Source: a virus. From it: DNA of 61,727 nt. This document shows, piece after piece, positions 15,331 through 22,872 of the stretch (position 1 is its first letter; each line of letters starts with the position of its first letter). A program made the position numbers and the translations under genes. Below the pieces are notes generated by a model. It was not told the origin of the DNA. It did no database searches and saw nothing but the letters and a program-made list of their open reading frames with translations. The stretch is from IMG/VR virus record IMGVR_UViG_3300034102_002694, positions 1 to 61,727 of that record; one strand, 5' to 3'.

Positions 15331-15910
15331 GTACGTTACTGAATTTGAGAATCAAATTGCAGAGTTTTTTGGAGCTCCTTATGCGGTAGCTACTGATTCG
15401 TGTACTCATGCTCTAGAACTTTGTTTGAGGCACACTCAAGAGGATTACATTACAATTCCCACAAGGACTTATGTTTCAGTTCCGATGACTTGCATGAAAC
15501 TTAGGTTAGACTGGAGCTGGAGAGAAGAAGAGTGGAGTGATTATTATTACCTAGGATTCACAAATATCATTGATGCCGCTGTTCTGTGGGGAGAGAATAC
15601 ATATATTCCTGGCACATTCATGTGTTTAAGTTTTCAGTTTAAGAAACACTTAAATCTTGGAAGGGGTGGTGCAATCTTGTTGCAAAATAAAGAGGATTAT
15701 GATACACTTAAAAAAATGTCTTATGATGGTCGTGATCTCAGTCGTCCATGGGCTGAACAAGATATAGATACCGTAGGGTATCATTACTACATGACTCCCG
15801 AGGTGGCCAAAATTGGTATTGATTTACTAAATGAGCGGAAAAAAACTCCCGGTAAAAAATGGAGCCATAAGGATTACCCTGATTTAACACAAATGTCGGT
15901 ATTTAAATGA
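15317..15910 (+). CDS. miniature DegT/DnrJ/EryC1-type aminotransferase
   Basis: 197 residues, about half the usual family length of 370 or more. It keeps the PLP-binding core: ATDSCTHALELCLR (about 25-38, phosphate loop), NIIDAAVLWG with Asp86 (pyridine-nitrogen partner), and CLSFQFKKHLNLGRGG with Lys110 as the expected Schiff-base lysine. The C-terminal small domain is reduced to about 60 residues. DegT enzymes add amino groups to keto-sugars; compact versions occur in marine phages from memory. Whether this one is catalytic is uncertain. It overlaps neighbours on both sides. Confidence 0.75.
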   Translation: MKMFEYVTEFENQIAEFFGAPYAVATDSCTHALELCLRHTQEDYITIPTRTYVSVPMTCMKLRLDWSWREEEWSDYYYLGFTNIIDAAVLWGENTYIPGTFMCLSFQFKKHLNLGRGGAILLQNKEDYDTLKKMSYDGRDLSRPWAEQDIDTVGYHYYMTPEVAKIGIDLLNERKKTPGKKWSHKDYPDLTQMSVFK

Positions 15911-16407
15911 TTAGTCATATAGAACCTAACTGGGACATTGAAGATTTTTATAATCTTGATTATATTTTATCTACCCATAAAGATGAAGATTTAGTGAATC
16001 AATATTTAAACTCTGGTCATAGTAGAGAAAAACTATCTATGTATAAGTACCAGTTGCCAAATCCTATGCCTGGGTGTGTTTATGACTATATCATCCCACA
16101 GTTTACTTTTTTGGATAAAGTAGCTGCTGCCGTTAATTACTTCAAACCTGGACAATACCTTCCTCTTCATACGGATTTGTATGGTAAGTATATCGAAATA
16201 AATGATATTACATCTGAAAATGTAATACGATGTATGGTTATGTTGGAAGATAATTCACCAGGACAAATCTTACAGATTAACGATGTCGCACATTGTACAT
16301 GGAAATCCGGAGATTGTTTTTACTGGAATTATGATGAGATACATGCATTTTATAATTTCAGTATGAAAGATCGATATGCAATTCAAATTACTGGGATTTT
16401 AAAATGA
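15907..16407 (+). CDS. 2OG-Fe(II) hydroxylase, aspartyl/asparaginyl hydroxylase-like
   Basis: 166 residues. Iron and cosubstrate residues are in the expected order: His88-x-Asp90 (LPLHTDLYG), His146 (DEIHAFYN) and Arg156 (KDRYAIQITG). The compact double-stranded helix and the HAFYNFS-x4-RYA pattern resemble aspartyl/asparaginyl beta-hydroxylases or related small 2OG enzymes. It is the second hydroxylase of the operon and sits between the aminotransferase and the amidinotransferase, overlapping both by 4 nt. Substrate unknown; protein side chain and small molecule are both possible. Confidence 0.7.
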   Translation: MISHIEPNWDIEDFYNLDYILSTHKDEDLVNQYLNSGHSREKLSMYKYQLPNPMPGCVYDYIIPQFTFLDKVAAAVNYFKPGQYLPLHTDLYGKYIEINDITSENVIRCMVMLEDNSPGQILQINDVAHCTWKSGDCFYWNYDEIHAFYNFSMKDRYAIQITGILK

Positions 16408-17366
16408 AAAGTCAAAATGAATGGGGTAAATTAAAAAAAGTAATAGTCGGAGTTGCGGACTATGCAAGAGTTCCAGAAATAGATTTAAGTGTCCGTACAA
16501 TTAACTATGCGGATAGGGAAGACGTTTCGGATGTTCCTGTTGGACTTTATCCTCAACAAGTTATAGACGAAGCAAATGAAGATCTAGAAACTTTTGTTAA
16601 GTTTTTACTAGGGGAAGGTGTAGAAGTTGTAAGACCGAAAAGAACTCCTACAGATTACTACAATTTTTGTCCAAGAGATGTAGTCTTCACCCATAAAGAT
16701 TTGACTATTGTTACTCCGATGCCATTGGAGTGCAGAAAAGATGCATGGAAGCCTTTAATTGATCGTCTAGGCACTACTATTGTTGTTCCATGTAAATATC
16801 AAGAAGACCTCTACAATGAAGATTGTGTTGGGGATAAAGATACTCTTGCACTTACAGAAGTTACTCCTGCATTTGATGCAGCAAACGTCATTCGTGCAAA
16901 TGATGATATTTTGTATCTTGTATCTAATAGTGGAAATGTTGCAGGAGCTAATTTGCTCCAAGAAATGCTTAAAGATCGTGCAAAAGTGCATCTTCTTCAG
17001 GGTGTTTATAGTTATATGCACATAGATACTACGATTGCATTTCTTCGTGAAGGATTGATGTTATTAAATCCAGAAAGAATTAAATCTGTAGATGTTCTTC
17101 CAGAACCTTTTAGAAATTGGGATGTAGTTTGGTGCCCAGAACCAGTAGATATTGGTTATTATCCAGGTTATAACCATTCTTCAGAATGGGTTAATATGAA
17201 TCTTTTTAGTGTAAATCCAAATCTAGTTGCTTTGGAAGAACATCAAGAACCAACTAGAAAAGAACTAGAAAAACATGGTATAGAGTGTGCAATGCTTCCT
17301 ATGAGACACGGAAGAACATTAAGTGGTATTTTTCATTGCGTTACATTGGATCTTGAAAGGGAATAG
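16404..17366 (+). CDS. amidinotransferase-family enzyme (glycine amidinotransferase-like)
   Basis: 320 residues. The guanidino-modifying catalytic triad is visible: Asp158 (AFDAANV), His206 (MHIDTT, with Asp208) and Cys312 near the C-terminus (GIFHCVTLD). The N-terminal FCPRDVV segment (about 88-94) is typical of this group. Glycine amidinotransferases move the amidino group of arginine to an amine; relatives hydrolyse arginine. Its position beside an aminotransferase suggests amidination of a newly introduced amine, but this is inference. It is somewhat shorter than the animal and bacterial enzymes. The stop codon shares a base with the GTG of the next gene. Confidence 0.85.
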   Translation: MKSQNEWGKLKKVIVGVADYARVPEIDLSVRTINYADREDVSDVPVGLYPQQVIDEANEDLETFVKFLLGEGVEVVRPKRTPTDYYNFCPRDVVFTHKDLTIVTPMPLECRKDAWKPLIDRLGTTIVVPCKYQEDLYNEDCVGDKDTLALTEVTPAFDAANVIRANDDILYLVSNSGNVAGANLLQEMLKDRAKVHLLQGVYSYMHIDTTIAFLREGLMLLNPERIKSVDVLPEPFRNWDVVWCPEPVDIGYYPGYNHSSEWVNMNLFSVNPNLVALEEHQEPTRKELEKHGIECAMLPMRHGRTLSGIFHCVTLDLERE

Positions 17367-18223
17367 TGGACTTAGAGAATAAACTCAAAGACCTTCCTAT
17401 GATCTATTATATAAATTTAGATCATAGAACGGATAGAAAAAAATGGATGGAATCCCAATTTAATCATTGGGGCATAAAAAACTATCGTAGAGTTCGTGCA
17501 TCTAAGTATCATGTTTCAAAATATGATGAGTGGAAAAATGTAGTTGTAGAGAAAGAAATTCTAGAATGTCTATCTCTAATGTCAGTTGCATTAAACAATA
17601 TAGAAACAATTATCAATTGGTATGATGAATATGTTTCCGAAACTTGTATCATCATGGAGGATGATTTATCATTAGCTAATATAAAGTATTGGAATTTTGA
17701 CTGGACTTATTTTCAAAATAATCTTCCGGAAAATTGGGAAATTATTCAACTTTATTACTGTACTACCTATCAACAAGATGGGTTATCAGTTCCTATGTTT
17801 TTACACAAAAGATATGACGCTGGTTCTGCAGCTGCATATTTAATAAATCGATCATACGCAAAAAAAGTTAAAGATTTATTATATCGTGATGGTAAGTATA
17901 GGTTGACTTTTTCAGATAATTCATATCATAGAAAGTATAGTAAAGAACATATCATACAAGATGATGTTTTGTTTGATATGGGGATCACTTATTCGGTTCC
18001 TCTTTTCAATCTCAATATCAATTTAGGTGGCGATAATCAACAAAATAATCATAAAATGTTTCCCATAGATATACTTTGTAGTAAACTAATACAAGATTGG
18101 TGGAAAAATTATCACCATAACTTCACCTTAGAAGATTTTTTTACTTATGGTAAACCACATGATCATAAAATGACCATGAAAGTAAAAATGGAAGATTTGC
18201 AAAAATTTTTAGAAAAATGTTAA
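17366..18223 (+). CDS. GT25-type glycosyltransferase, paralogue 5
   Basis: 285 residues with a GTG start overlapping the upstream TAG by one base. YYINLDHRTDRKKW and EDD at about 98-100 (CIIMEDDLSL) define GT25. It is closest to paralogue 2, yet its end (LEDFFTYGKPHDHKMTMKV) matches paralogues 1 and 4, again a mosaic. It is separated from the four-gene block by three other enzymes. It overlaps the carbamoyltransferase gene by 7 nt. Confidence 0.78.
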   Translation: MDLENKLKDLPMIYYINLDHRTDRKKWMESQFNHWGIKNYRRVRASKYHVSKYDEWKNVVVEKEILECLSLMSVALNNIETIINWYDEYVSETCIIMEDDLSLANIKYWNFDWTYFQNNLPENWEIIQLYYCTTYQQDGLSVPMFLHKRYDAGSAAAYLINRSYAKKVKDLLYRDGKYRLTFSDNSYHRKYSKEHIIQDDVLFDMGITYSVPLFNLNINLGGDNQQNNHKMFPIDILCSKLIQDWWKNYHHNFTLEDFFTYGKPHDHKMTMKVKMEDLQKFLEKC

Positions 18224-19713
18224 TATTAAGTGTTCATTTGGGACATGATTCCTCAATATGTGTCTTCGATAATGGTAGTATAGAGAAATATTTTTTACTA
18301 GAAAGATTTACAGGGAAAAAACATGATTATGATGAAAAACTAATATTAAAATTAGTTAATAGTATTTGTAGTAAATTTAATATAGATGTACTCTGTATAT
18401 CTAATTTCAATACACACGATGAGATAGTAACAGAAATTTTTGAACAATGTAAAAAATATAATCCAAATGTAAAAATAGTGATGCAATCGGATCACCATTT
18501 GAATCACGCTTCTCTTGCTTTTTATAATAGTGGTTTTGATGAGAGTCTCGTTGTTGTCGCTGATGGATCTGGATCAACAATAAAAGATAATCTAGTAGAA
18601 GTGGAAAGTGTTTTTTCATTCAATAGAGAAAAGAATGATTTAATTTATAAAAATATTGTGGAAAAATCCTCTTTTGGTGTAGGTAAATTATATGATATTG
18701 CAGCTGTATTGATTGGAAATACTCCAGATGATTGTGGAAAAGCAATGGGTCTTGCATCTTATGGGTCTTCAAATAAATTATTTCAAAATCTGTTCTTAGA
18801 GAAGAAATGGAATATAGAACCTATAAAAAAGGTAGAAGTAGATAATTATAAATTACACGCAGATTTTTGTTATGAAGTTCAACAACAAACACAAAAAGTA
18901 ATTGGTGATTTAATAGAAGATTCTATAGAGAAGACGGGAATTCAAAAGGTCTGTATTTCTGGTGGTTATGGCATGAATATCGTTGCAAATTACTATTATT
19001 TGCAACGATTTCCTGATGTGAAATTTTACTTTGAACCATTGTGTAACGATAATGGTGTAAGTATAGGTGCCGCAATGAATTCATATTTTAAATTAACAAA
19101 TAAAATTCCAAATTCGATTCAAACAACTTCTTTCCATGGATTAGATTATGAAGTTTCTCCATATAAAGGTATAACAACTACAATAAAAGGTATTGCTAAT
19201 CTATTAAATCGGGATAAATCTATTGCTGTTTATACTGGCTTTGCGGAATCGGGTCAAAGAGCTTTGGGTAACCGTTCCATATTTTTTAATCCTTTAAATC
19301 TAAATGCAAAAGATATTGTAAATCAAATCAAAAAAAGAGAGTGGTATAGACCTTTTGCTTGTGTAGTATTGGAAGAAGATGCTAATATTTACTTAGATAT
19401 GGGTAGAATTAAATCAAGTCCATTTATGACTACGTGTTTCCCAGTAAGACAGGAGTATGTTAAAATAATACCAGGAGTAACTCATGTGGATAATACATGT
19501 AGAGTTCAAACTGTTTCCAAAATAGATGGTTATTTGTACAAACTTTTGCAAGAGTTTAAAACTCTATCTGGACATGGAATACTTTTGAATACTAGTTTTA
19601 ATTTAGCGGGAAACCCTTTAGTAGAGACTCCATCAGATGCATTGAATACTCTAAATAATTCGTCCTTAGATTATCTTTGGTTTGAAGAAACACAACAATT
19701 ACTTAGTAGATAA
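18217..19713 (+). CDS. carbamoyltransferase, NodU/CmcH/TobZ family
   Basis: 498 residues, a little short for the family (about 550-600). The N-terminal Kae1-like domain begins LILSVHLGHDSS and has the metal-binding HHLNHASLAFY segment (about 92-102) with VVADGSGS (about 111-118). The C-terminal domain has ESGQRALGNRSI (about 345-356), equivalent to the family GPRALGxRS motif, and HGILLNTSFN near the end. These enzymes carbamoylate hydroxyl groups of sugars (Nod factors) or antibiotics using carbamoyl phosphate and ATP. As the last enzyme of the operon it would cap a hydroxyl, possibly on a sugar added by the GT25 enzymes. Confidence 0.88.
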   Translation: MLILSVHLGHDSSICVFDNGSIEKYFLLERFTGKKHDYDEKLILKLVNSICSKFNIDVLCISNFNTHDEIVTEIFEQCKKYNPNVKIVMQSDHHLNHASLAFYNSGFDESLVVVADGSGSTIKDNLVEVESVFSFNREKNDLIYKNIVEKSSFGVGKLYDIAAVLIGNTPDDCGKAMGLASYGSSNKLFQNLFLEKKWNIEPIKKVEVDNYKLHADFCYEVQQQTQKVIGDLIEDSIEKTGIQKVCISGGYGMNIVANYYYLQRFPDVKFYFEPLCNDNGVSIGAAMNSYFKLTNKIPNSIQTTSFHGLDYEVSPYKGITTTIKGIANLLNRDKSIAVYTGFAESGQRALGNRSIFFNPLNLNAKDIVNQIKKREWYRPFACVVLEEDANIYLDMGRIKSSPFMTTCFPVRQEYVKIIPGVTHVDNTCRVQTVSKIDGYLYKLLQEFKTLSGHGILLNTSFNLAGNPLVETPSDALNTLNNSSLDYLWFEETQQLLSR

Positions 19714-19917
19714 ATGGATAACAAACAATTACATGAATCTGGTCTAAACATTATACAAAACTCCGATGGATCTTATGCATTTGAATGGGATCCTAAAGAT
19801 GAGCGTTGGTCATGGTTGAATGGCTTGACAGATGAACAGATTAAGACTATTATAGAGGAATCCGTTCAAACAAAACAACTTTTAGAGAATATTTCAAATG
19901 AACTTGGACTCGAATAA
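19714..19917 (+). CDS. small hypothetical protein
   Basis: 67 residues with SDGSYAFEWDPKDERWSWLNGLTDEQIKTIIEES. Acidic, probably alpha/beta. It starts immediately after the carbamoyltransferase stop. Function unknown; it may mark the return to ordinary cyanophage genes, since the next genes are less AT-rich. Confidence 0.65.
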   Translation: MDNKQLHESGLNIIQNSDGSYAFEWDPKDERWSWLNGLTDEQIKTIIEESVQTKQLLENISNELGLE

Positions 19918-20536
19918 GATTTGGGAAGTAATGAATGATCTTGAGATGGTAACATCTAAAGTTTGTTCTGCTCGTGAGATTGTTGATGTTGTTATAGAAT
20001 CAATTCAAAAACGTGATTATGAGAAAGCTGAATCAATGGCTGCGGCTGCATATGAGTTTCTTGGATATTATCTGAGTGAATTTGATGATAAGTTTAAAAA
20101 AGCTTGGAATGAAACTGTAGTCAAACAAAAAGAAGAGGATCCTTGTATGACTCCTTGGGGACATAGTGACCTTGAATATCTCGTGAATAAAAATAAATCT
20201 CTTTCTTGTGATGGAGACGATCCATCACAAGAGTGTCAAAGTGCTTGGACTGATTTTTGGGTAGAGAATTCTTATCCAGAAGAACATTCTGAACATTATT
20301 ATGATTATACTAGAAATGATCCTGATCGACCGAATCCTTTTGTAGATAAAGTTGTAAAATGGTCTCTTCCTGTGGAACTTGATGGTTTGACTGGAGATTA
20401 TATGGTTAATTTGCCCGATGATCTCCTAGAAATAGCAAACCTGAAAGAAGGAGATCGAATTGAATGGGTGGATCAAGGTGATGGTTCGTATCTTTTTAGT
20501 AAGGTAACACGGACACTCGAAACGGGTGAGTGTTAA
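19898..20536 (+). CDS. protein with a C-terminal AbrB-like domain
   Basis: 212 residues. The N-terminal part (about 1-75) is helical (EMVTSKVCSAREIVDVVIESI...YEKAESMAAAAYEFL), followed by an acidic, Cys/Trp-containing linker. The C-terminus (about 150-200: DYMVNLPDDLLEIANLKEGDRIEWVDQGDGSYLFSKV) resembles the swapped-hairpin AbrB/SpoVT DNA-binding fold, in which LPDDLLEIANLKEGDRIEW is the typical core. Possibly a DNA-binding dimer, but no targets can be inferred. It overlaps the upstream gene by 20 nt. Confidence 0.6.
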   Translation: MNLDSNKIWEVMNDLEMVTSKVCSAREIVDVVIESIQKRDYEKAESMAAAAYEFLGYYLSEFDDKFKKAWNETVVKQKEEDPCMTPWGHSDLEYLVNKNKSLSCDGDDPSQECQSAWTDFWVENSYPEEHSEHYYDYTRNDPDRPNPFVDKVVKWSLPVELDGLTGDYMVNLPDDLLEIANLKEGDRIEWVDQGDGSYLFSKVTRTLETGEC

Positions 20537-20727
20537 TGTTCGAGATTCTCACTTGTGGGTATAATATTTTTTGTCATTTTGATAACATCAATGATTTAAA
20601 TAGACCAAAGTATCCACCAGATGTTGTACAACTTTGTCAATACTTTGAAGATCAAAAATCAGAACTTCCAGATTATTGCAAATGGCCGGATAAACCTTTT
20701 ATACCAAGACGACGGAGTGAATTTTAA
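20536..20727 (+). CDS. small hypothetical protein
   Basis: 63 residues from the ATG that overlaps the upstream TAA by one base; a GTG two codons earlier is also possible. Contains FEILTCGYNIFCHFDNINDLNRPKYPPDVVQLCQYFEDQKSELPDYCKW. Overlaps the next ATG by one base. I recall similar short proteins in cyanophages; function unknown. Confidence 0.65.
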   Translation: MFEILTCGYNIFCHFDNINDLNRPKYPPDVVQLCQYFEDQKSELPDYCKWPDKPFIPRRRSEF

Positions 20728-20960
20728 TGGCATTATCTGAATCAGTAGAAACTAGTCTAAGGGAAGCAGAACAATCTTTGCGTAATGCACTGGCTTATGC
20801 AGCTCGTCAAGAAAAACCATTTGTCGCTAAACATATATCAGAAATGATTATGAACATCGACAATCTTATTTCTACAGATAAACTAATGGATAAATTGGAA
20901 GAAAGGATGAGTGGTGAAGATGATACCAAGCGTGGCCGTTGGGGTCCTTTTGGATCTTAA
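20727..20960 (+). CDS. conserved cyanophage helical protein
   Basis: 77 residues, two long amphipathic helices (VETSLREAEQSLRNALAYAARQEKPFVAKHISEMIMNIDNLISTDKL) and a basic, glycine-containing tail. Recurrent in cyanophages from memory. It may form a small helical bundle. No function known. Confidence 0.7.
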   Translation: MALSESVETSLREAEQSLRNALAYAARQEKPFVAKHISEMIMNIDNLISTDKLMDKLEERMSGEDDTKRGRWGPFGS

Positions 20961-20989
20961 CTAGATAGTGGTAGATCATAATAAAGGTC

Positions 20990-21466
20990 ATGAATGAGTT
21001 ACCAATAGAACCATATAAGACAATATTGGTTTTAAATTCTAGTTATGAACCAATAAATTTTACAAATTGGAAAAGAGCAATAGTTCTTCTTTTAAAAGAA
21101 AAAGCACAAGTTCTTTCAAGTAGAGTAATTAGACTTCTAGATTATGTAAAATTACCTTTGTCTAAAATTATGAATATCAGTCCATCTCGTTCTATGATTT
21201 ACAAGAGAGATAACAATACTTGTCAATATTGTGGATCAAAATCCAAACTTACTATAGATCATGTTATTCCTCGTTCAAGAGGTGGGGATGATTCTTGGGA
21301 AAATCTTGTAGTTGCATGTAGTTCATGTAATACTAAGAAATCTAATATGTTTCTTGAACATACGGGGATGAAACTTACCAGAAAACCAAGAGCTCCTATT
21401 AATAAGATTCTTTTTGACTTAGAAAGAACTAACGTTGAAGAATGGAGACAGTATCATTATGACTAA
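20990..21466 (+). CDS. HNH endonuclease
   Basis: 158 residues. A complete HNH site lies in the C-terminal half: zinc cysteines CQYCGS (about 78-81) and CSSCN (about 109-112), the HNH core IDHVIPRSRGG (about 90-100) and ENLVVAC. The N-terminal domain (VLNSSYEPINFTNWKRAIVLLLKEKAQVL) is the one that precedes HNH in many cyanobacterial and phage proteins. It could be a free-standing homing-type nuclease or have a role in DNA processing. It does not interrupt a recognisable gene. A short gap with a purine-rich AATAAAGG precedes the start. Confidence 0.88.
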   Translation: MNELPIEPYKTILVLNSSYEPINFTNWKRAIVLLLKEKAQVLSSRVIRLLDYVKLPLSKIMNISPSRSMIYKRDNNTCQYCGSKSKLTIDHVIPRSRGGDDSWENLVVACSSCNTKKSNMFLEHTGMKLTRKPRAPINKILFDLERTNVEEWRQYHYD

Positions 21467-21821
21467 ACAACAACCCAACGAATTTGGCAAAGCACTACAA
21501 GAATGGTGGGATTCTGATGCTTGCAAACAACTTCAAAAAGATAATGAAGAGGCAAAGCAACGAGCAGTAGGAAAGTATTTTATGCTTTCTGAAGGTGACA
21601 AATGTGATATGGTACAGGCAATCTGTTACATTATGTGTAAGGCAGAAGAGGAAGGAACTTCTCATCGTGGTCTTCAAGATGCACTTGGAATCTATCCTGC
21701 TGGTTTCTGGGTGGATCACCTAATGGAAGTTCATAATGCTCTCTGGTCTTACTATCATGACCAAAAGAGAGAAAAAGAACTCAAAGATGATCTTGAGTCG
21801 CTTGAGAATTTTATTAAGTAG
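21459..21821 (+). CDS. conserved cyanophage protein
   Basis: 120 residues from the ATG giving MTKQQPNEFGKALQEWW, overlapping the HNH gene by 8 nt. Contains MLSEGDKCDMVQAICYIMCKAEEEGTSHRGL and a C-terminal basic/acidic helix. All helical, no known motif. I recall similar proteins from T4-like cyanophages. Confidence 0.72.
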   Translation: MTKQQPNEFGKALQEWWDSDACKQLQKDNEEAKQRAVGKYFMLSEGDKCDMVQAICYIMCKAEEEGTSHRGLQDALGIYPAGFWVDHLMEVHNALWSYYHDQKREKELKDDLESLENFIK

Positions 21822-21907
21822 TGTAACGCAATCCCGAAGAAAATATTAAGTTTATAGATAGTCATATAAGATCGTGTTAGAATTTGAACACAATCAATGG
21901 AGGTTTA

Positions 21908-22117
21908 ATGACTTATTCGCAACCCAAGAATACTGAACTAACAGATTCTGAATGGAAAGAATTGGTTGCACTTAAAGAAGCTATTAATGAAAATCCTGCA
22001 TCCGTACATCCAGAAAAGATGGAATTATTTACCGAACTTCTTGTTCGTTCTTGGGATGCAAAATGCGATCCTCCCGACATGACAAAATGGCGCAAAGGTC
22101 ATCCAATGGAAGAATAA
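21908..22117 (+). CDS. small hypothetical protein
   Basis: 69 residues from the ATG with a good GGAGG 6 nt upstream; an ATG at 21884 lacks this. Sequence is helical and acidic (ELTDSEWKELVALKEAINENPASVHPEKMELFTELLVRSWD). An 86-nt gap before it shows no clear promoter. Function unknown. Confidence 0.68.
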   Translation: MTYSQPKNTELTDSEWKELVALKEAINENPASVHPEKMELFTELLVRSWDAKCDPPDMTKWRKGHPMEE

Positions 22118-22119
22118 TA

Positions 22120-22148
22120 TTGACTTAATGTTGGATAGGGTGTATGAT
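22120..22148 (+). promoter_or_regulatory. early promoter
   Basis: TTGACT (22120-22125), 17 nt, TATGAT (22143-22148). It lies upstream of the glutaredoxin gene, with a late element 26 nt further on. Confidence 0.7.
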
Positions 22149-22173
22149 TGCACAAATGAGTATGAAATAGAAC

Positions 22174-22181
22174 TCTAAATA
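22174..22181 (+). promoter_or_regulatory. late promoter TCTAAATA
   Basis: TCTAAATA, 27 nt before the glutaredoxin ATG and downstream of the early promoter, so this gene has tandem early and late control. Confidence 0.65.
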
Positions 22182-22208
22182 TTACGAACTACGACAAAAC
22201 GAAATGCA

Positions 22209-22445
22209 ATGAGATTTATTGTTTATTCTAAACCAGAGTGTCCTTATTGTTTTAAAATTAAAAAAGTCTTAGAACTTTGTGGTAAAGAGTTTATTGTCTA
22301 TAATTTGGACGAACACTTTACCAAAAAACAATTTTATAGTGAATTCGGAGATGGTTCTACTTTTCCACAAGTTGTAGTTGATGATAAACGTCTGGGTGGT
22401 TGTACTGATACTATTCAGTATTTAAAAGAACTTTTACTCATTTAG
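22209..22445 (+). CDS. glutaredoxin
   Basis: 78 residues, the size of a classical glutaredoxin. The redox motif CPYC is at residues 11-14, with a cis-proline TFPQVVVDD and GGCTDTIQYL as expected for glutathione binding. It reduces disulphides with glutathione; in T4-like phages it typically supplies electrons to ribonucleotide reductase. It is preceded by tandem early and late promoters. Confidence 0.93.
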   Translation: MRFIVYSKPECPYCFKIKKVLELCGKEFIVYNLDEHFTKKQFYSEFGDGSTFPQVVVDDKRLGGCTDTIQYLKELLLI

Positions 22446-22448
22446 TTT

Positions 22449-22625
22449 ATGAGTAAGTCTCGTGAGCTATACATAAATAGAGGTGTGGAATTATTGTTAA
22501 GAAAACGGAGGAGAAAACCTGAAGAACCAAAAACATTTCAATTTAGTTTTGGTAAGATGGTTACTCTCCTCAAGCGAGAGATAAACATCTATTTCGAATT
22601 TTCATTTGATATAAAAAAGAAGTAA
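22449..22625 (+). CDS. small basic protein
   Basis: 58 residues, strongly basic (LLLRKRRRKPEEPK) with an amphipathic aromatic end (FQFSFGKMVTLLKREINIYFEFSFDIKKK). Starts 3 nt after the glutaredoxin stop. No family recognised; it could bind nucleic acid or membranes. Confidence 0.6.
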   Translation: MSKSRELYINRGVELLLRKRRRKPEEPKTFQFSFGKMVTLLKREINIYFEFSFDIKKK

Positions 22626-22644
22626 ATCTCTCGGAGGCAGATCC

Positions 22645-22872
22645 ATGACAGCACCATTAGTTGCCATCTTTTGCATGGTATCTTTCATGTTCTTGATTGT
22701 CGGTGGTATAGTTGGGTGGTTATGGAAAGAACATGTGGTTTTCTCCACTCCACAACAAGTATTCGCACATCCAGAAATGTTTGATAATAATGGAAATCTT
22801 ATTCCAGACGAAGTAATTGCAGTACGATTTGAAAATAGCTATGACGACTACGACGAAGAAGACGACGACTAG
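22645..22872 (+). CDS. small membrane protein conserved in cyanophages
   Basis: 75 residues with an N-terminal transmembrane helix (about 4-27, PLVAIFCMVSFMFLIVGGIVGWLW), a middle segment TPQQVFAHPEMFDNNGNLIPDEVIAVRFE and a very acidic tail. A clear ribosome-binding site (CTCGGAGG) precedes it. I recall homologues in many cyanophages. It overlaps the next gene by 32 nt. Confidence 0.78.
   Translation: MTAPLVAIFCMVSFMFLIVGGIVGWLWKEHVVFSTPQQVFAHPEMFDNNGNLIPDEVIAVRFENSYDDYDEEDDD

Noticed and set aside
10867-19713. Resemblance to a small-molecule toxin pathway (amidinotransferase, carbamoyltransferase and dioxygenases also occur in the saxitoxin gene set)
   Set aside because: No polyketide synthase, cyclase or sulphotransferase is present, and five GT25 genes point to glycan or protein modification. 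The shared families are too broad for a toxin claim.
20990-21466. HNH gene as part of a mobile intron or an insertion element
   Set aside because: No interrupted gene, no intron-like flanks and no terminal repeats are seen, so it is listed only as a free-standing endonuclease.
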